A DNA stretch of 64,000 nucleotides, from NCBI RefSeq assembly GCF_020524005.1, contig NZ_JAIVKK010000004.1, positions 558,001 to 622,000 of the forward strand, in the 5' to 3' direction. Of this stretch, positions 25,876 through 34,286 are shown one piece after another. This DNA is from Microbulbifer aggregans. Lineage in GTDB: Bacteria; Pseudomonadota; Gammaproteobacteria; Pseudomonadales; Cellvibrionaceae. Position 1 is the stretch's first letter; every line of letters begins with the position of its first letter. The notes beneath the pieces are model-generated. The model had not been told where the DNA came from. It made no database searches and saw nothing but the letters and a program-made list of their open reading frames with translations. A program made the position numbers and the translations under genes.

Positions 25876-27903
25876 TCAGTCGGGTTTGCGTCGCCAGTTG
25901 GCGAGCAGCGCCAGCTGTTCCGGCCCCAGCTGGTTGCCGCTGTTCTTGAGCTGGTTGAGCAGGTCGCGGTTGCGCTGTTTCTCGGCGGCGTGATTCAGGC
26001 GCTGCAGGCAGTCGCTGAACTCGGTCTGGGGATCGTATTCCTCATACTGGCCATTGAGGGCCATCAGGCGTGCGCCGGTAACCAGCTGGGAATTGCCGAG
26101 CTGTGCCAGCTGGTCGCACGAATCCGCCCCGTGGTGTGCCCGCCAATACCCGAGCAGTTGATTGAGGTTGTACTCAGGGCGGGTTTTCAGCAGGTCTACC
26201 AGGTCGGCAAACAGTTGCAGGTCGGCATCGTTGCTGGCGCGAAATTGGGCGCTGTTTTCGATCAGTTGGGCCAGCTGCGGGTGGTGCAGCAGCAGTGCGA
26301 TCAGCATCCGTTCCGCGGGCAGCCGGTATTGGCCGCTGCGGCGGATGGGCGCGTCCCGACGGATATCTTCTTCTGCCATCGCGGCAGGTTCATCGACCGG
26401 GATGTCGTATTCGCTGTATTCCGGCGGCGTTGCGAACGCTTCTGGCGGCTGGGTATGTTCCCCCGCGGGATGGGCAGGCGCAGACGAGGCTGCCTGCGGT
26501 TTGCTTTGAGGCGGCTGAGCGACGGGCGGGGGCTGTTGTGCCAGTTTGGCGGCGCGGGCTTTTTCAGCTGCAATGACTTCTTCCAGCATCTCCAGCTCGA
26601 GACCGGTGCGCCGGGCCAGCTGCTGGAACATCAACTGGCGGTAGACACCTGCGGGGAGCAGGTCCAGTAGCGGGGCCGCGGCCTTGGACAGGCGCGCGCG
26701 GCCGTCCATGGTCTGAAGGTTGATACCTTCGCCCAGCAGGTCGAACAGGAAGTCTTCCAGCGGGCGGCCCTGGTCGTCGATCATCTGGTCAAAGCGTTCG
26801 CCGCCGACCTGGCGTACCAGGGTGTCCGGGTCTTCCCCCTCCGGTAGGAGCAGGAATCGCAGGCTGCGGCCGTCCTGCATGTGTGGCAGGGCCGCCTCCA
26901 GCGCGCGGCGGGCGGCCGTGCGGCCGGCGTTGTCGCCGTCAAAACAGAACACGAGTTCCTGGGTATGGCGGAACGCCAGCTGGATATGTTCTTCGCCGCA
27001 GGCGGTGCCCAGGGTGGCGACCGCGCAGCGAATGTCGAACTGGGCCAGAGCCACCACGTCCATATAGCCTTCCACCACGATCAGCCGCTTCAGTTCACGG
27101 TTGGCCTGGCGGGCCTCCCAAAGACCGTAGAGCTCGCGCCCTTTGTGGAAAATCGGGGTTTCAGGGGAGTTGAGGTACTTGGGCTTGTCGTCGCCCAGTA
27201 CGCGGCCGCCGAAACCGATGGTGCGCCCGCGCTGGTCGCGGATCGGGAACATGATGCGGTTGCGGAAGCGGTCGTAGTGGTGGCGCTTGCCGGGTTCTAC
27301 CTTGCCCGGATTGCCATCGCTGTCCTGGCGGCGGATGGCAAGACCAGCGAGTTCCAGCTGCTCGGATTTTTCCGAGCTGGTACCCAGCTGGTTGAGCAGG
27401 TTGTCCCAGCCGGGGGGCGCGAGGCCGATGCCGAAGTCTTTGGCGATGGCGCCGGTAAGGCCGCGGTTGCGCAGGTAGGCAATCGCTTTGGCGGCGACTT
27501 TATGGTCTTTCAGCTGGGCACGGTAGTAGTCTGCCGCCTTTTCCGTCAGCTGATAGAGTGACTGGCTTTCCTGTTGGCGCTTGATTTGCCCGGGAGCCAG
27601 TTGCTCTCGCGGTACTTCTATACCGAGGCTGCCGGCCAGCTTTTCCACGGCTTCAGGGAACGGCAGGCGGTCGTATTCCATAAGGAAACCGACCGCATTA
27701 CCGCTGGCGCCACAGCCAAAGCAGTAGTAGAACTGCTTATCCGGGCTGACCGTAAACGATGGTGTTTTTTCGTCGTGAAAGGGGCAGCAGGCGGAATAGT
27801 TTTTTCCGGTTTTGCGGAGTTTTACCCGGCTATCGACGACCGGGACTATGTCGGCGCGGGCCAACAGGTCGTCGATGAAGTACTGGGGTATTTTACCTGC
27901 CAT
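25876..27903 (-). CDS. dnaG: DNA primase
   Basis: This 675-residue primase makes RNA primers for replication with DnaB. It has the N-terminal CHC2 zinc finger (CPFHDEKTPSFTVSPDKQFY and YCFGCGASGN), followed by the RNA-polymerase domain with the TOPRIM motifs VVEGYMDVVAL and VFCFDGDNAGRTAARRALE. The C-terminal part (after a Pro/Ala/Gln-rich linker near residues 440-520) ends in a helicase-binding domain (RAHHGADSCDQLAQL, DCLQRLNHAAEKQRNRDLL). It lies 24 bp downstream of yqeY and 219 bp upstream of rpoD, the conserved order. Confidence 0.98.
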   Translation of the reverse strand: MAGKIPQYFIDDLLARADIVPVVDSRVKLRKTGKNYSACCPFHDEKTPSFTVSPDKQFYYCFGCGASGNAVGFLMEYDRLPFPEAVEKLAGSLGIEVPREQLAPGQIKRQQESQSLYQLTEKAADYYRAQLKDHKVAAKAIAYLRNRGLTGAIAKDFGIGLAPPGWDNLLNQLGTSSEKSEQLELAGLAIRRQDSDGNPGKVEPGKRHHYDRFRNRIMFPIRDQRGRTIGFGGRVLGDDKPKYLNSPETPIFHKGRELYGLWEARQANRELKRLIVVEGYMDVVALAQFDIRCAVATLGTACGEEHIQLAFRHTQELVFCFDGDNAGRTAARRALEAALPHMQDGRSLRFLLLPEGEDPDTLVRQVGGERFDQMIDDQGRPLEDFLFDLLGEGINLQTMDGRARLSKAAAPLLDLLPAGVYRQLMFQQLARRTGLELEMLEEVIAAEKARAAKLAQQPPPVAQPPQSKPQAASSAPAHPAGEHTQPPEAFATPPEYSEYDIPVDEPAAMAEEDIRRDAPIRRSGQYRLPAERMLIALLLHHPQLAQLIENSAQFRASNDADLQLFADLVDLLKTRPEYNLNQLLGYWRAHHGADSCDQLAQLGNSQLVTGARLMALNGQYEEYDPQTEFSDCLQRLNHAAEKQRNRDLLNQLKNSGNQLGPEQLALLANWRRKPD

Positions 27904-27927
27904 AACCGGGTTCTTACGTGGGGCGGC

Positions 27928-28374
27928 TTAGTTGAAAGCCGCCTTGACCAACTTGCTGATTGCGCCCATGTCGGCGCGGCCCTGTACCTGTGGCTTCACC
28001 AGGGCCATGACCTTGCCCATGTCCGCCATGCTGCTGGCGCCGGTTTCGGCAACGGCCGCGGACACGATCTCCGCGATTTCCTCTTCGCTCAGCTGCTCCG
28101 GCAGAAACTCCTGGATCACATCAATTTCCTGTTGCTCCACCTCTGCCAGTTCCGGACGGCCGGCTTTTTCGTACTGCGCGATGGAGTCGCGGCGCTGCTT
28201 GGTCATTTTGTCCAGCAGGGCAAGGATACGGGCGTCGTCCAGTTCGATACGCTCGTCCACTTCCACGCGCTTGATCTCTGCGTTGATCAGTCGCAGGGTC
28301 GCGAGGCGCGCTTTTTCGCGGGCTCTCATGGCGTCTTTGGTGGCGGTGGAGAGGGTTTCCTTGAGTGTGCTCAT
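27928..28374 (-). CDS. yqeY: GatB/YqeY domain protein
   Basis: This 148-residue protein starts MSTLKETLSTATKDAMRARE at 28374. It shows the YqeY pattern ARLATLRLINAEIKRVEVDE, DKMTKQRRDSIAQYEKAGRP, EFLPEQLSEEEI and GKVMALVKPQVQGRADMGAI. The family resembles the tRNA-binding tail of GatB, but its role is not established. It sits between rpsU and dnaG as in many gammaproteobacteria, and is likely co-transcribed with dnaG by read-through past the rpsU terminator. Confidence 0.95.
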   Translation of the reverse strand: MSTLKETLSTATKDAMRAREKARLATLRLINAEIKRVEVDERIELDDARILALLDKMTKQRRDSIAQYEKAGRPELAEVEQQEIDVIQEFLPEQLSEEEIAEIVSAAVAETGASSMADMGKVMALVKPQVQGRADMGAISKLVKAAFN

Positions 28375-28493
28375 TGGTGTTCGTCCGGTTCGGTTACGAA
28401 TGGATATTCGGGTGGTTGAGGCGGCTAAGCATAGCGCCAAGCCCGTCGGGTCTGAAGAGGGCTGAAGGGGGTTCAGCGCATTCAGCGGGCAAT

Positions 28494-28529
28494 AAAAAAC
28501 GGCGCGCGAGCGAACTCGGGCGCCGTTTT
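28494..28529 (-). terminator. Terminator/attenuator after rpsU
   Basis: AACGGCGC (minus) pairs with GCGCCGTT around a 14-nt loop, and the minus strand continues into TTTTTT. It lies just downstream of rpsU. In this operon class the position gives partial termination, making more S21 than primase and sigma. Confidence 0.75.
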
Positions 28530-28583
28530 GACCGCGAACAGCGTTCGCGTCAGCGTGCTGTGATCGAGAGAATCAGCTCGAAC

Positions 28584-28799
28584 TCAGTAGAGACGCTGGA
28601 ATTTGCGGTTTTCGCGCTGCAGCTTCTTGGCGTGACGCTTTACAGCGGCAGCAGCCTTGCGCTTGCGAACGGAAGTCGGCTTTTCGTAGAACTCGCGACG
28701 ACGTACTTCGGAGAGTACACCAGCTTTTTCGCAGGAGCGCTTGAAACGGCGCAGGGCGATGTCAAAAGGTTCGTTGTCTTTGATGCGTACTGAAGGCAT
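28584..28799 (-). CDS. rpsU: 30S ribosomal protein S21
   Basis: This 71-residue protein starts [20 protein letters not shown] at 28799, with the typical [20 protein letters not shown] and the basic tail [19 protein letters not shown]. It is full length for the family. S21 sits near the mRNA exit on the 30S subunit. First gene of the rpsU-yqeY-dnaG-rpoD cluster, with its own promoter, divergent from tsaD. Confidence 0.99.
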   Translation of the reverse strand: MPSVRIKDNEPFDIALRRFKRSCEKAGVLSEVRRREFYEKPTSVRKRKAAAAVKRHAKKLQRENRKFQRLY

Positions 28800-28893
28800 T
28801 AGCTTACCTGTTAAATTCGTTTCTCTCGGCCTATCCGGCAAATTGCTCATCTCGCAGATGCAATCCGGAGGCCGGTTCACAGCGAGGGCGCAA

Positions 28894-28922
28894 ATTCTAT
28901 ACAGATGATTTGGCCTTCGCAA
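28894..28922 (-). promoter_or_regulatory. Sigma-70 promoter of rpsU
   Basis: On the minus strand, TTGCGA (28922-28917) is separated by exactly 17 bp from TAGAAT (28899-28894). It lies about 95 bp upstream of the rpsU start. Confidence 0.7.
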
Positions 28923-29146
28923 GCCTTGCCGACGGAATCTCTGCGACTGTCAGTCCTGTTTTGGACAGGATGGCAACTATAGTCCAGCTGATGGGGCACC
29001 ATGCGGTGGAGATTGGGGCTGTCTTCGGCTGGATCCTATGGACTGCGCCAGCTAGAGAGTATGATAGCGCCGCCAAGGCCACCTCCGCAGCGCGGTAGTG
29101 GTTGAATAGTGAGTCATTTATATACATTCATATAGACGAGAGAGCC

Positions 29147-30187
29147 TTGCGAGTACTCGGAATTGAAACCTCCTGTGATGAAACCGGCGTAGCCCTGTAC
29201 GACAGCGAGCAGGGGCTGCTGGGGCACACCCTTTATAGCCAGGTGAAACTGCACGCCGACTACGGAGGCGTTGTGCCGGAACTGGCCAGTCGCGATCATG
29301 TGCGCAAACTGTTGCCCCTGGTCAGGGAGGTGATGGCCCAGAGCGACACCGCTCCGGCGGACATTGACGGGGTGGCCTTCACAGCTGGCCCCGGCCTGAT
29401 CGGCGCCCTGATGGTTGGGGCCTGCGCTGGTCGCGCCCTGGCTTATGGATGGAATGTGCCGGCGATTGGTGTACACCATATGGAAGGCCACTTGCTGGCG
29501 CCCATGCTGGAGGAAAAACCGCCCGCGTTCCCGTTTGTGGCACTGCTGGTTTCCGGTGGACACACCCAGTTGGTGGACGTGCAGGGGCTGGGGCGATATG
29601 AGCTGCTGGGGGAGTCCCTCGACGATGCCGCAGGCGAAGCCTTCGACAAGGCCGCAAAGATGCTCGACCTGGATTACCCGGGCGGGCCGCGGCTGGCGGC
29701 GCTGGCCGAGCAGGGAGATCCGTTGCGGTTTACTTTCCCGCGACCGATGACCGATCGTCCCGGGCTCGATTTCAGTTTCTCAGGCCTGAAGACCTACACC
29801 CTGACCACCGTGCAGCAGCACGCGCTGGAAGATGGTCTGCCAGATGAGCGGACCTGTGCCGACATCGCGGCGGCTTTCCAGGATGCGGTCGTGGATACGC
29901 TGGTGATTAAATGTCGCCGCGCGCTCAAACAGACCGGGCGCAATACGCTGGTCATCGCAGGTGGTGTTTCCGCAAACAAATTGCTGCGTCAGCGCCTGGA
30001 GGCGCGTCTCGCGGAAGATGGTTGCAGCGTGTACTACCCGCGCCACGAATTTTGTACCGACAATGGTGCCATGATTGCCTACGCCGGCTGCCTGCGTTTG
30101 CAGGCGGGGCAGAGGGCGGATCTCGACATAGAAGTCCGCCCCCGCTGGCCACTTACTGAGCTGGCTGGAGTGCTGGGCGGAAAATAG
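29147..30187 (+). CDS. tsaD: tRNA N6-threonylcarbamoyladenosine transferase TsaD
   Basis: This 346-residue enzyme transfers threonylcarbamoyl to A37 of ANN-decoding tRNAs, with TsaB and TsaE encoded elsewhere. It contains [19 protein letters not shown], the metal-binding [10 protein letters not shown] (two His), [31 protein letters not shown] and the C-terminal [13 protein letters not shown] and [11 protein letters not shown] place the start at TTG 29147 (residues MRVLGIETS), which follows GAGAG; the ATG-like start at 29102 adds an atypical leader. It diverges from rpsU, as is usual, and lies 11 bp before folB. Confidence 0.97.
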   Translation: MRVLGIETSCDETGVALYDSEQGLLGHTLYSQVKLHADYGGVVPELASRDHVRKLLPLVREVMAQSDTAPADIDGVAFTAGPGLIGALMVGACAGRALAYGWNVPAIGVHHMEGHLLAPMLEEKPPAFPFVALLVSGGHTQLVDVQGLGRYELLGESLDDAAGEAFDKAAKMLDLDYPGGPRLAALAEQGDPLRFTFPRPMTDRPGLDFSFSGLKTYTLTTVQQHALEDGLPDERTCADIAAAFQDAVVDTLVIKCRRALKQTGRNTLVIAGGVSANKLLRQRLEARLAEDGCSVYYPRHEFCTDNGAMIAYAGCLRLQAGQRADLDIEVRPRWPLTELAGVLGGK

Positions 30188-30198
30188 GGAGAACTGGA

Positions 30199-30570
30199 TT
30201 GGATATCGTTTATATCCGCGACCTGAAGGTAAATACCATCATCGGTATTTATGACTGGGAGCGTGAAGTGAAGCAAACCGTAAGCCTGGATATCGAAATG
30301 GCTTTTGATATCAGCGAAGCGGCGCGCACCGACAATATTGAACATACGCTCAACTACAAAGCCGTCGCCAAGCGGCTGATCGCCTTTATTGAGGGCAGCG
30401 AATTTCTGCTGGTTGAGACTATGGCCGAACAGGCCGCAGCAATCGTGCGCGAGGAGTTTGGCGTAACCTGGTTGCGCTTGCGCCTGTCCAAGCCCGGCGC
30501 GGTACGCGGCGCCCGTGATGTCGGTGTGATTATCGAGCGCGGCAGTAAAACAGCGACCGGGGTGGCTTGA
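30199..30570 (+). CDS. folB: Dihydroneopterin aldolase
   Basis: This 123-residue enzyme of folate synthesis makes 6-hydroxymethyl-dihydropterin. It starts at TTG 30199 after GGGAG, reading MDIVYIRDLKVNTIIGIYDW, with the catalytic-site segment NYKAVAKRLIAFIEGSEFLL, VETMAEQAAA and the C-terminal LRLSKPGAVRGARDVGVIIE. It is the usual length for FolB. It lies between tsaD and folK on one transcript, so two successive pterin steps are coupled. Confidence 0.96.
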   Translation: MDIVYIRDLKVNTIIGIYDWEREVKQTVSLDIEMAFDISEAARTDNIEHTLNYKAVAKRLIAFIEGSEFLLVETMAEQAAAIVREEFGVTWLRLRLSKPGAVRGARDVGVIIERGSKTATGVA

Positions 30571-30572
30571 GA

Positions 30573-31070
30573 ATGGCCAGGGTATATCTGAGTCTCGGCA
30601 GTAACATCGAGCGCCACAAACACCTGAGTGCCGGCCTGGACGCACTGGTGCGTGAATTTGGCGACCTGCAAATGTCGCAGGTGTACGAAAGTGAGGCGGT
30701 CGGATTCGACGGCGACAATTTTTACAATCTGGTCGCGGCCATCGACACTGACCTTTCTGTGGGAGAGCTGGCCCTGCGCCTGCGCCAGATCGAGGACGAC
30801 AATGGCCGCCTGCGCAGCGGCCCCAAATTTAGCGCCCGTACCCTGGATATCGATATTCTCACTTACGATGACCGCACCGGCGTTGTGGATAGTGTGAAAC
30901 TGCCACGGGATGAGATCCTCAAGAATGCGTTTGTACTGTTGCCGCTGTCGGAACTGGCATCGGATTCGGTGCACCCGGTAGAGGGGAAAACCTATCAGCA
31001 ATTGTGGGAAGCATACGATCAGGCTTCACAGAAGCTCTGGCCTGTGGAATTCTCCTGGCCTGAAGACTAG
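30573..31070 (+). CDS. folK: 2-amino-4-hydroxy-6-hydroxymethyldihydropteridine pyrophosphokinase
   Basis: This 165-residue kinase pyrophosphorylates the FolB product. It shows the family motifs VYLSLGSNIERHKHLSAGLD, VYESEAVGFDGDNFYNLVAA, FSARTLDIDILTYDD and LPRDEILKNAFVLLPLSEL. ATG 30573 lies 2 bp after the folB stop; an overlapping TTG at 30567 is the alternative. Its last ~150 bp overlap, on the other strand, the end of the DJ-1-like gene. Confidence 0.96.
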   Translation: MARVYLSLGSNIERHKHLSAGLDALVREFGDLQMSQVYESEAVGFDGDNFYNLVAAIDTDLSVGELALRLRQIEDDNGRLRSGPKFSARTLDIDILTYDDRTGVVDSVKLPRDEILKNAFVLLPLSELASDSVHPVEGKTYQQLWEAYDQASQKLWPVEFSWPED

Positions 31071-32169
31071 TTTGTAACTTGGGCTGATGCGCTTTTGCCT
31101 GAGCCAGTAGCCTTACGACAGCGAGCGCTTTGTTCAGCCGGCCCTGCATCACTGCGACTATCCCATGCATTGCCAGCAGGCGCCGGTCGATTGCTTCCTG
31201 ATATCCACTTGATCCCTGCAGGAATTCCTGGAGCTTTTTGTTGGCGCCGGCATGCCCGGCTTTTTCATATGCCAGTAGAACCTCCACCGTTCTTTCCATT
31301 TCTGTCAAACTTCGCGGCACGGGCTGATAACCCAATGCCTTCACCATAGCCTCCGTTACAGCCCAGGAAGACCAGGGGTTTTGACCCGTGATTAGTCGGC
31401 CATCGACACTGAAGTGCCGTAGGTAGAGCGGCCCCTGCTGGAAAGTTGCACCATTGTCGCGCAGTCGTGTTTCCAGTAAGAATGGAAAAATTTTCTCTGC
31501 ATCGGGTATCAGAAAAAGCTCCTCTTCGTTCGTAAAGCTACTGATCCGGCGGCCTTGCAGAAAGGAACTCCCGTTTGTCAGCGTGATATCCGTAAGTGCC
31601 GCGGGTCCATGGCACACTGCGCCGATAACGCCCTGCTTTTGATGGAGCGTACGAACCAGTTTTTGAATGGCCTTGTTTCCAGGGAAGTCGAACATGGCAC
31701 CCTTACCGCCAACAAAGAATACGCCTTGGTATTGGTTGGCATCGGCGTCCGCAAGCGCGATGCTGTTACGTAGCTTTTCCATTGCCCGGTAGTCATTGAG
31801 GAAGGCGTAATCGAATGGGCCCATATCGTCTGAATCCATCACCGCCGGCGGCTCGCCACCTTGTGGACTGGCGATATCGACGGTGAAGCCATTGGCCTTG
31901 AACACATAGTATGGGCGTGCGAGTTCGGTAAATTCGTAACCGGTCTTTTTGCCGGTATCTCCCATTGTGTCGGTGCTGGTAACCACCATCAGGATACGTC
32001 CGCGGTCAGGGCTGGATGGAATATGCTGTAAGTAAGGGATGTCTGAGACTTGTGTGTCTGTGAGCACTTGCTGATCGGGCGCCGGGGGGATCAGGCTCTT
32101 CAGCCAATACCCGCTAGCAATCAGTGCGGCCGCACTGCACAAAACCGTAACTAATATCTTTTTGACCAT
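30919..32169 (-). CDS. Membrane-anchored DJ-1/PfpI family protein (Hsp31-type)
   Basis: This 416-residue protein has an N-terminal hydrophobic anchor (KKILVTVLCSAAALIASGYW). A class I glutamine amidotransferase-like domain follows: MGDTGKKTGYEFTELARPYY, VDIASPQGGEPPAVMDSDD, FFVGGKGAMFDFP and the nucleophile elbow GAVCHGPAAL with its Cys. This matches Hsp31/YDL-type DJ-1 proteins (glyoxalase- or chaperone-like). The C-terminal ~130 residues are unusual: a helical region, then a Pro/Arg-rich tail that overlaps folK on the opposite strand by 152 bp. It is downstream of a two-component system on the same strand and probably belongs to its operon. Confidence 0.85.
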   Translation of the reverse strand: MVKKILVTVLCSAAALIASGYWLKSLIPPAPDQQVLTDTQVSDIPYLQHIPSSPDRGRILMVVTSTDTMGDTGKKTGYEFTELARPYYVFKANGFTVDIASPQGGEPPAVMDSDDMGPFDYAFLNDYRAMEKLRNSIALADADANQYQGVFFVGGKGAMFDFPGNKAIQKLVRTLHQKQGVIGAVCHGPAALTDITLTNGSSFLQGRRISSFTNEEELFLIPDAEKIFPFLLETRLRDNGATFQQGPLYLRHFSVDGRLITGQNPWSSWAVTEAMVKALGYQPVPRSLTEMERTVEVLLAYEKAGHAGANKKLQEFLQGSSGYQEAIDRRLLAMHGIVAVMQGRLNKALAVVRLLAQAKAHQPKLQTSLQARRIPQARASVKPDRMLPTIADRFSPLPGAPNPMPVPTAATVQTHS

Positions 32170-32253
32170 GGTGGATCTCCTTTCTGTTGCAGGCCGATCA
32201 TGGTCAAGGGCTAGTGAAGCGTGGGTGAAATTTACCGAAAACGTGTACGTCGG

Positions 32254-33501
32254 CTACGTAAGGTCAATCGAAAATGTGAATAGCTGGCTTGTGCAGGTTG
32301 CTCTGTATTGCCAGTCTTGCGCGTTTAGAATCCTGCCAGCCAGATACAGTCCCTGGCCGAGTCCTTGGCTGTCTGTTCTGTGGGTTCCGCGGTTAAATAT
32401 CGTTGCCGTATCGAGAAGTCTTTCCGTGGGGTTTTCGAATACCAGCGCGTTGCCAGTTTTATATATATGTAGTGTTGGTTGTGCTGCGTGTCGAATAACG
32501 TTGTCTAGCAGGATATCCAGAAGTAGCGCAGTCAATTGTGCGTTGCCAGTTGCCGCGAGGGCTTCCGGTAGCGCAAGCTTTAGTCGAAAGCTCTTGCCTG
32601 TAGATATTTCAGGCCGGGCAAGTAGCCGCTCTTCTAACAGTGATCGTAGATTGAACGTGGTGTGCTCGAAAGATTCGGCTCGCGCGAGCGCTAGTAGTGT
32701 GCCGATTGTCGTGTTCATACTCGCGAGAATCGATTCGAGTTCCCGGGTTTCTCTGCGCTCAAGGTTGCGACCTCGCGCCAGGGTGAGAGTGTTGGTTGCT
32801 ATGGCTAGGCCAGTGCGCAATTCATGGCTAACATCGCGCGTGAATTCGGCTTCCCTCTGCTGTGCCTGGCGAAGGCCGTTGATATTGCGTTGTAAGGTGC
32901 GCGCGAGAAAGCCTATTTCGTCTTTGCGATGTGAGTTCGACAGTGCAACTGGCTGCATGTTTTCTGGTTGTGATTCCAGTTCGCGCGCAAGCTCAAGTAC
33001 TGGCCGAATGGTTGCGGCTACTAGCCGGTGGGCCAGCCACAGGGCGAGTAAAGTTGTACATAAAAGAGCGAACACAATCAGCCAGATTAAATGGCTGGAT
33101 TGTCTTGAAACGGTGAGTAGCTCACCGACATCCGCGGCGAGGATGGCACCGGCTTCGGGTGCCAGCTGTCGAAGGTGGTAGTGCTGCCGGCCGGCAACGA
33201 AGAGTTCGGCCTTGCGCTTCTCTCCTTCCAGTGCGGTGAGGAATTCTGGTGGTGTTTCAGATGCTGAGGTGTAGAGGCTGAATTCCGGCAATCTTGGGGG
33301 GGGGAACTCACCGCTTTCTTGAAGTGATCGCTCGATATAATCCGCCTCGTTATTCACCAGATTTTCGAGCAGTCGGTCTTCAATACCATATGCCACGAGC
33401 ACGCCAATCGCCGAGTAAATAAGGCAGAGTGCCAGGGTGAAACTGCCGAATACGACGAACACCCGTCGTTGCAGGTTGCCTTGCGGATGCTCAGTTTTCA
33501 C
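32254..33501 (-). CDS. Sensor histidine kinase
   Basis: This 415-residue membrane kinase has two transmembrane segments (LALCLIYSAIGVLVAYGI, and SHLIWLIVFALLCTTLLALW) around a ~100-residue periplasmic sensor. A HAMP linker (LAHRLVAATIRPVLELAREL) follows, then a HisKA H-box (FTRDVSHELRTGLAIATNTL) and a HATPase domain with N-box LLDILLDNVIRHA and G-box GLGQGLYLAGRIL. The G1 box DxGxG is degenerate. It overlaps the response regulator by 11 bp and lies 84 bp upstream of the DJ-1-like gene. The signal is unknown; an oxidative or electrophile signal would fit the neighbour. Confidence 0.93.
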   Translation of the reverse strand: MKTEHPQGNLQRRVFVVFGSFTLALCLIYSAIGVLVAYGIEDRLLENLVNNEADYIERSLQESGEFPPPRLPEFSLYTSASETPPEFLTALEGEKRKAELFVAGRQHYHLRQLAPEAGAILAADVGELLTVSRQSSHLIWLIVFALLCTTLLALWLAHRLVAATIRPVLELARELESQPENMQPVALSNSHRKDEIGFLARTLQRNINGLRQAQQREAEFTRDVSHELRTGLAIATNTLTLARGRNLERRETRELESILASMNTTIGTLLALARAESFEHTTFNLRSLLEERLLARPEISTGKSFRLKLALPEALAATGNAQLTALLLDILLDNVIRHAAQPTLHIYKTGNALVFENPTERLLDTATIFNRGTHRTDSQGLGQGLYLAGRILNAQDWQYRATCTSQLFTFSIDLT

Positions 33502-34180
33502 CGGGTTGCTCCAGGCGGTAGCCGATGTTGCTGATGGTTCTCAGCATGGGGGCGGAAAATGGACGATCGAGCTGGCAGCGGAGGCTGTAGATATGGGATT
33601 TCAGTGCGTCGCTGTTGGGAGGGGTGTCGCCCCAGATTCGATGGCTGACCTCCCCGCGGCTGAGAGGTTCGGGATAGGCGCAGGCCAGCTCCCAGAGGAT
33701 GTTGAAGGTAATAGCTGTGAGCTTCAGTTGCTGGCCATTACGAGTCGCTTCCCGCTGGCGGCCGTGGATATGTAAAGGGCCAATATGAATTTCGTCGCTG
33801 CGATGCAGCTCCCGGCGCCTTGCGAGGGCGAGGCAGCGCAATGCCAGTTCGCGTGGGTCGAAAGGTTTACACAGGTAATCGTCTGCGCCGGAGTGGAATC
33901 CCGATGCTTTGTCGGCGAAGGCATCACGTGCTGTAAGCATCAGTATAGGGACTGTGATGTTTCTCCTTTGCCGGAGTTGGCGGCAGACTTCCAGGCCGTC
34001 GATATCGGGCAGGTTCAGGTCCAGCAAAATCAGGTCATAGATTTCCTGTAAGGCTAACTTCAGGCCGTGTTGCCCTGTGCGGGCGAAATCCATGTGCCAG
34101 CCGTGTCCTTCCAGGAACTCGCCGGTCTGGCGGGCGAGAGTGGGGTTATCTTCAACCAGGAGTATCTTAAGATTGTTCAC
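33491..34180 (-). CDS. OmpR-family response regulator
   Basis: This 229-residue regulator has a receiver domain with acidic pocket LLVEDNPT, phospho-acceptor ILLDLNLPDIDGLEV, VPILMLTARDA (Thr) and DYLCKPF (Lys). A C-terminal winged helix follows (RREATRNGQQLKLTAITFNI, PEPLSRGEVSHRIWGDTPPN, LKSHIYSLRCQLDRPF). All key residues are present. It is first in the operon regulator-kinase-DJ-1 protein and probably controls the DJ-1-like gene and itself. Confidence 0.95.
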   Translation of the reverse strand: MNNLKILLVEDNPTLARQTGEFLEGHGWHMDFARTGQHGLKLALQEIYDLILLDLNLPDIDGLEVCRQLRQRRNITVPILMLTARDAFADKASGFHSGADDYLCKPFDPRELALRCLALARRRELHRSDEIHIGPLHIHGRQREATRNGQQLKLTAITFNILWELACAYPEPLSRGEVSHRIWGDTPPNSDALKSHIYSLRCQLDRPFSAPMLRTISNIGYRLEQPGEN

Positions 34181-34286
34181 CGGAAATCCCTGTCCACATT
34201 TTCAATGTAAGAGGACATTGTGGCAATTTACCGGTGAAATAGAAGTGAAATCTAGTGGGCCGCTGCAGCGACAGCGACCCAATTTG

